Positions 14,325 to 15,462 of a stretch of DNA of 15,462 nucleotides are shown here, in pieces. The stretch comes from Flavobacteriaceae bacterium (GTDB lineage Bacteria; Bacteroidota; Bacteroidia; Flavobacteriales; Flavobacteriaceae): assembly GCA_019752245.1 (NCBI GenBank), contig JAIEMH010000053.1, positions 1-15,462 on the forward strand, written 5' to 3'. The notes below the pieces were generated by a model. It was not told the origin of the DNA, did no database searches, and saw only the letters and a list, made by a program, of their open reading frames with translations. How positions within the stretch are numbered: the first letter of the stretch is position 1; each line of letters starts with the position of its first letter. The translations under genes were made by a program, and so were the position numbers.

Positions 14325-14999
14325 TTATTCTTCCGTTTCTAAAGCTCGATTTAAAAAGTCATTCATAGGTTTTAACGCGATTAATTTTTGAGCAATTTTT
14401 TTGCTAAAATCGGGTTGTGTGAATAATTTATCGTCAACTTTTTCAGACGCAGTAAAACTTTTTAATTTCAAAAACTCAATTGCTGGATGATTTGGATCAA
14501 AATCTTTTGGTGCTTTTTTTAGCATATTTCCTTCCGATTTATCTAAGTCTTTAAACTCGGTTTTGAACTTTTTATCGTTTACAATGGCTTCCAAATCGTC
14601 GTGAAAAAATTCAATTTCTTTACGAATTAATTTTAGTTCACTTGGTTCAGGACACCAAACTCCACCAGCTATAAACGAATTTCCTGTTTCAAAATGGATG
14701 TAATATCCTGGACTATTTTTACGGTTTCTATTCTGCGAAAACCAAACGCCCATATTGGTTTTATAAGGCGATTTGTCTTTGCTAAAACGAATGTCACGGT
14801 TGATGCGAAACGTACAATTTTTTACTTCCAATGGTTCTAATGATTTGTCCAAAGGTTTCATTTCTGCTAAAATTGATGCTATGTAATTATGATAGTCTTT
14901 TTTGTAATTTTCATAACGTTTTTTATTGGCATGCATCCATTCGGTATTGTTGTTTGCGATTAAATCTGCAAGAAATTTTAATGCTTCTTCTGTTATCAT
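14325..14999 (-). CDS. DUF2461 domain-containing protein (TIGR02453 family)
   Basis: 224 residues from an ATG at 14999. The whole chain is one DUF2461 domain: the N-terminal ALKFLADLIANNNTEWM block, KKRYENYKKDY, FRINRDIRFSKDKSPYKTN (64-82), GYYIHFETGNSFIAGGVW (97-114), LKLIRKEIEFFHDDLEAIV and the C-terminal helices ending PMNDFLNRALETEE. Length is typical. No biochemical activity is firmly established for the family. The conserved RDxRFSKDKxPYK stretch is its hallmark and may form a binding or active site, which is inference. It begins 33 bp after the rhodanese-thioredoxin gene and could be co-transcribed with it, although the functions show no obvious connection. Confidence 0.92.
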   Translation of the reverse strand: MITEEALKFLADLIANNNTEWMHANKKRYENYKKDYHNYIASILAEMKPLDKSLEPLEVKNCTFRINRDIRFSKDKSPYKTNMGVWFSQNRNRKNSPGYYIHFETGNSFIAGGVWCPEPSELKLIRKEIEFFHDDLEAIVNDKKFKTEFKDLDKSEGNMLKKAPKDFDPNHPAIEFLKLKSFTASEKVDDKLFTQPDFSKKIAQKLIALKPMNDFLNRALETEE

Positions 15000-15032
15000 T
15001 TGTCCTAAATTATTTTTTTAAAACCTCGTCTT

Positions 15033-15462
15033 TTATATTTTTTCTCTCAAATTTTCTTCGGATAAATAACCTAAATGTTTCCAAGTTTCTTTACCATTTT
15101 CATAAATCAAAATCACTGGTAAACCCTCTATTTTCATGGATTCTAAAAGTGATTTGTTTTCGTCTGCATCCAATCGAATTAAGGATATTTTATCTTTCAA
15201 TTCTTCCTGCATTTTGAGTAAATAAGGTTCCATTTTTTTACATGGCGCACACCATTTTGCAGAAAAATTAATGATAATCTTTTTGTCAGATTTTATTAAT
15301 TTATCAAATTCAGAAACCGATAATCCTGTTGTGGTTACATCTGAATTAGTAGTTTTTTTGCCTTTCCATTTCATGATTCCACCATCAAGATTGTAAATTT
15401 CTTTGAATCCTAATTCCGACAACTTGTCTGCAGCTTGACTGCTTCTTCCGCCAACTTTGCAA
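15033..15462 (-). CDS. Rhodanese-thioredoxin fusion protein, 5' part missing
   Basis: The frame is open from the right window edge to its stop at 15033-15035, giving 142 visible residues. It starts inside a rhodanese domain: CKVGGRSSQAADKL is the active-site loop C-x4-R with its persulfide-carrying Cys (codon 15461-15459), followed by GFKEIYNLDGGIMKWKGK, the usual rhodanese C terminus. After a linker of about 20 residues comes a thioredoxin domain with the redox motif WCAPC, then LIRLDADEN and the cis-proline motif EGLPVILIY. A gene starting at the TTG at 15422 would cut the rhodanese active site away, so that start is rejected. The combination suggests sulfur transfer or thiol-disulfide exchange in which the two domains work in turn; any signal peptide that would place it in the periplasm lies outside the window. 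Confidence 0.88.
   Translation of the reverse strand, partial: CKVGGRSSQAADKLSELGFKEIYNLDGGIMKWKGKKTTNSDVTTTGLSVSEFDKLIKSDKKIIINFSAKWCAPCKKMEPYLLKMQEELKDKISLIRLDADENKSLLESMKIEGLPVILIYENGKETWKHLGYLSEENLREKI

Noticed and set aside
14831..15217. 128-codon plus-strand frame opposite the DUF2461 and thioredoxin genes
   Set aside because: It crosses two well-supported genes on the other strand and is only Phe/Leu/Ser-rich; not credible as a membrane protein.
15420..15422. TTG at 15422 as the start of a stand-alone thioredoxin gene
   Set aside because: The frame continues upstream through a rhodanese active-site loop to the window edge, so the codon is internal Leu.
1..15462. CRISPR arrays, tRNA or rRNA genes, insertion sequences, integrases or defence systems
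   Set aside because: No regularly spaced repeats, no tRNA-like cloverleaf, no transposase or recombinase motifs and no defence-type domains were found in any frame.

Overview
The window reads as an ordinary chromosomal stretch of a Bacteroidota genome, most likely Flavobacterium or a close flavobacterial relative. Supporting this are the strong AT-richness, the flavobacterial form of several proteins (a TonB with the conserved N-terminal LDLVFEGKNQKYGAYQLRR block, a TPR-type hybrid histidine kinase, a C-terminally truncated rhodanese/thioredoxin fusion), matches to the Bacteroidota -7 promoter box TAnnTTTG ahead of four transcription units, and a CCTGATAG...GGATAGCAGG hairpin of the kind dispersed through flavobacterial intergenic regions. 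No tRNA, rRNA, CRISPR array, insertion sequence or phage gene was seen.

Layout, left to right. 1-1364 (minus): a Nif3-family dinuclear-metal protein followed 3 bp later by the start of a coiled-coil/zinc-ribbon protein cut by the window edge. 1396-1959 (minus): an unrecognised secreted protein. 2010-3810 (plus): lpxK and a trimeric purine nucleoside phosphorylase that overlap by 29 bp, closed by a strong bidirectional terminator. 3847-8802 (minus, transcribed lipA first): lipA, a CDF cation exporter, gap and a TPR hybrid histidine kinase, packed tightly enough to be one operon. 8976-9800 (minus): a TonB-family protein with its own terminator. 9801-10112: a gene-free stretch holding the structured hairpin element. 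10113-11761 (minus): a membrane glycosyltransferase overlapping a TTG-initiated ECF-type sigma factor. 11839-14202 (minus): murB, a PhyH-type oxygenase and a PaiB-type flavin-binding protein, separated by only 6 and 3 bp. 14281-14316: degenerate 7-bp repeats. 14325-15462 (minus): a DUF2461 protein and the 3' part of a rhodanese-thioredoxin fusion.

Most genes are core metabolism or envelope biogenesis: lipid A phosphorylation (LpxK), peptidoglycan precursor reduction (MurB), lipoate synthesis (LipA), glycolysis (Gap), purine salvage (PNP), outer-membrane energy transduction (TonB). I did not find a convincing new biological system. The points most worth a second look are the structured intergenic element, an aspartate at the base-specificity position of the nucleoside phosphorylase, a perfect palindrome lying on the lipA promoter, the rhodanese-thioredoxin fusion at the right edge, and the AT-rich PhyH oxygenase between murB and the PaiB-like gene.
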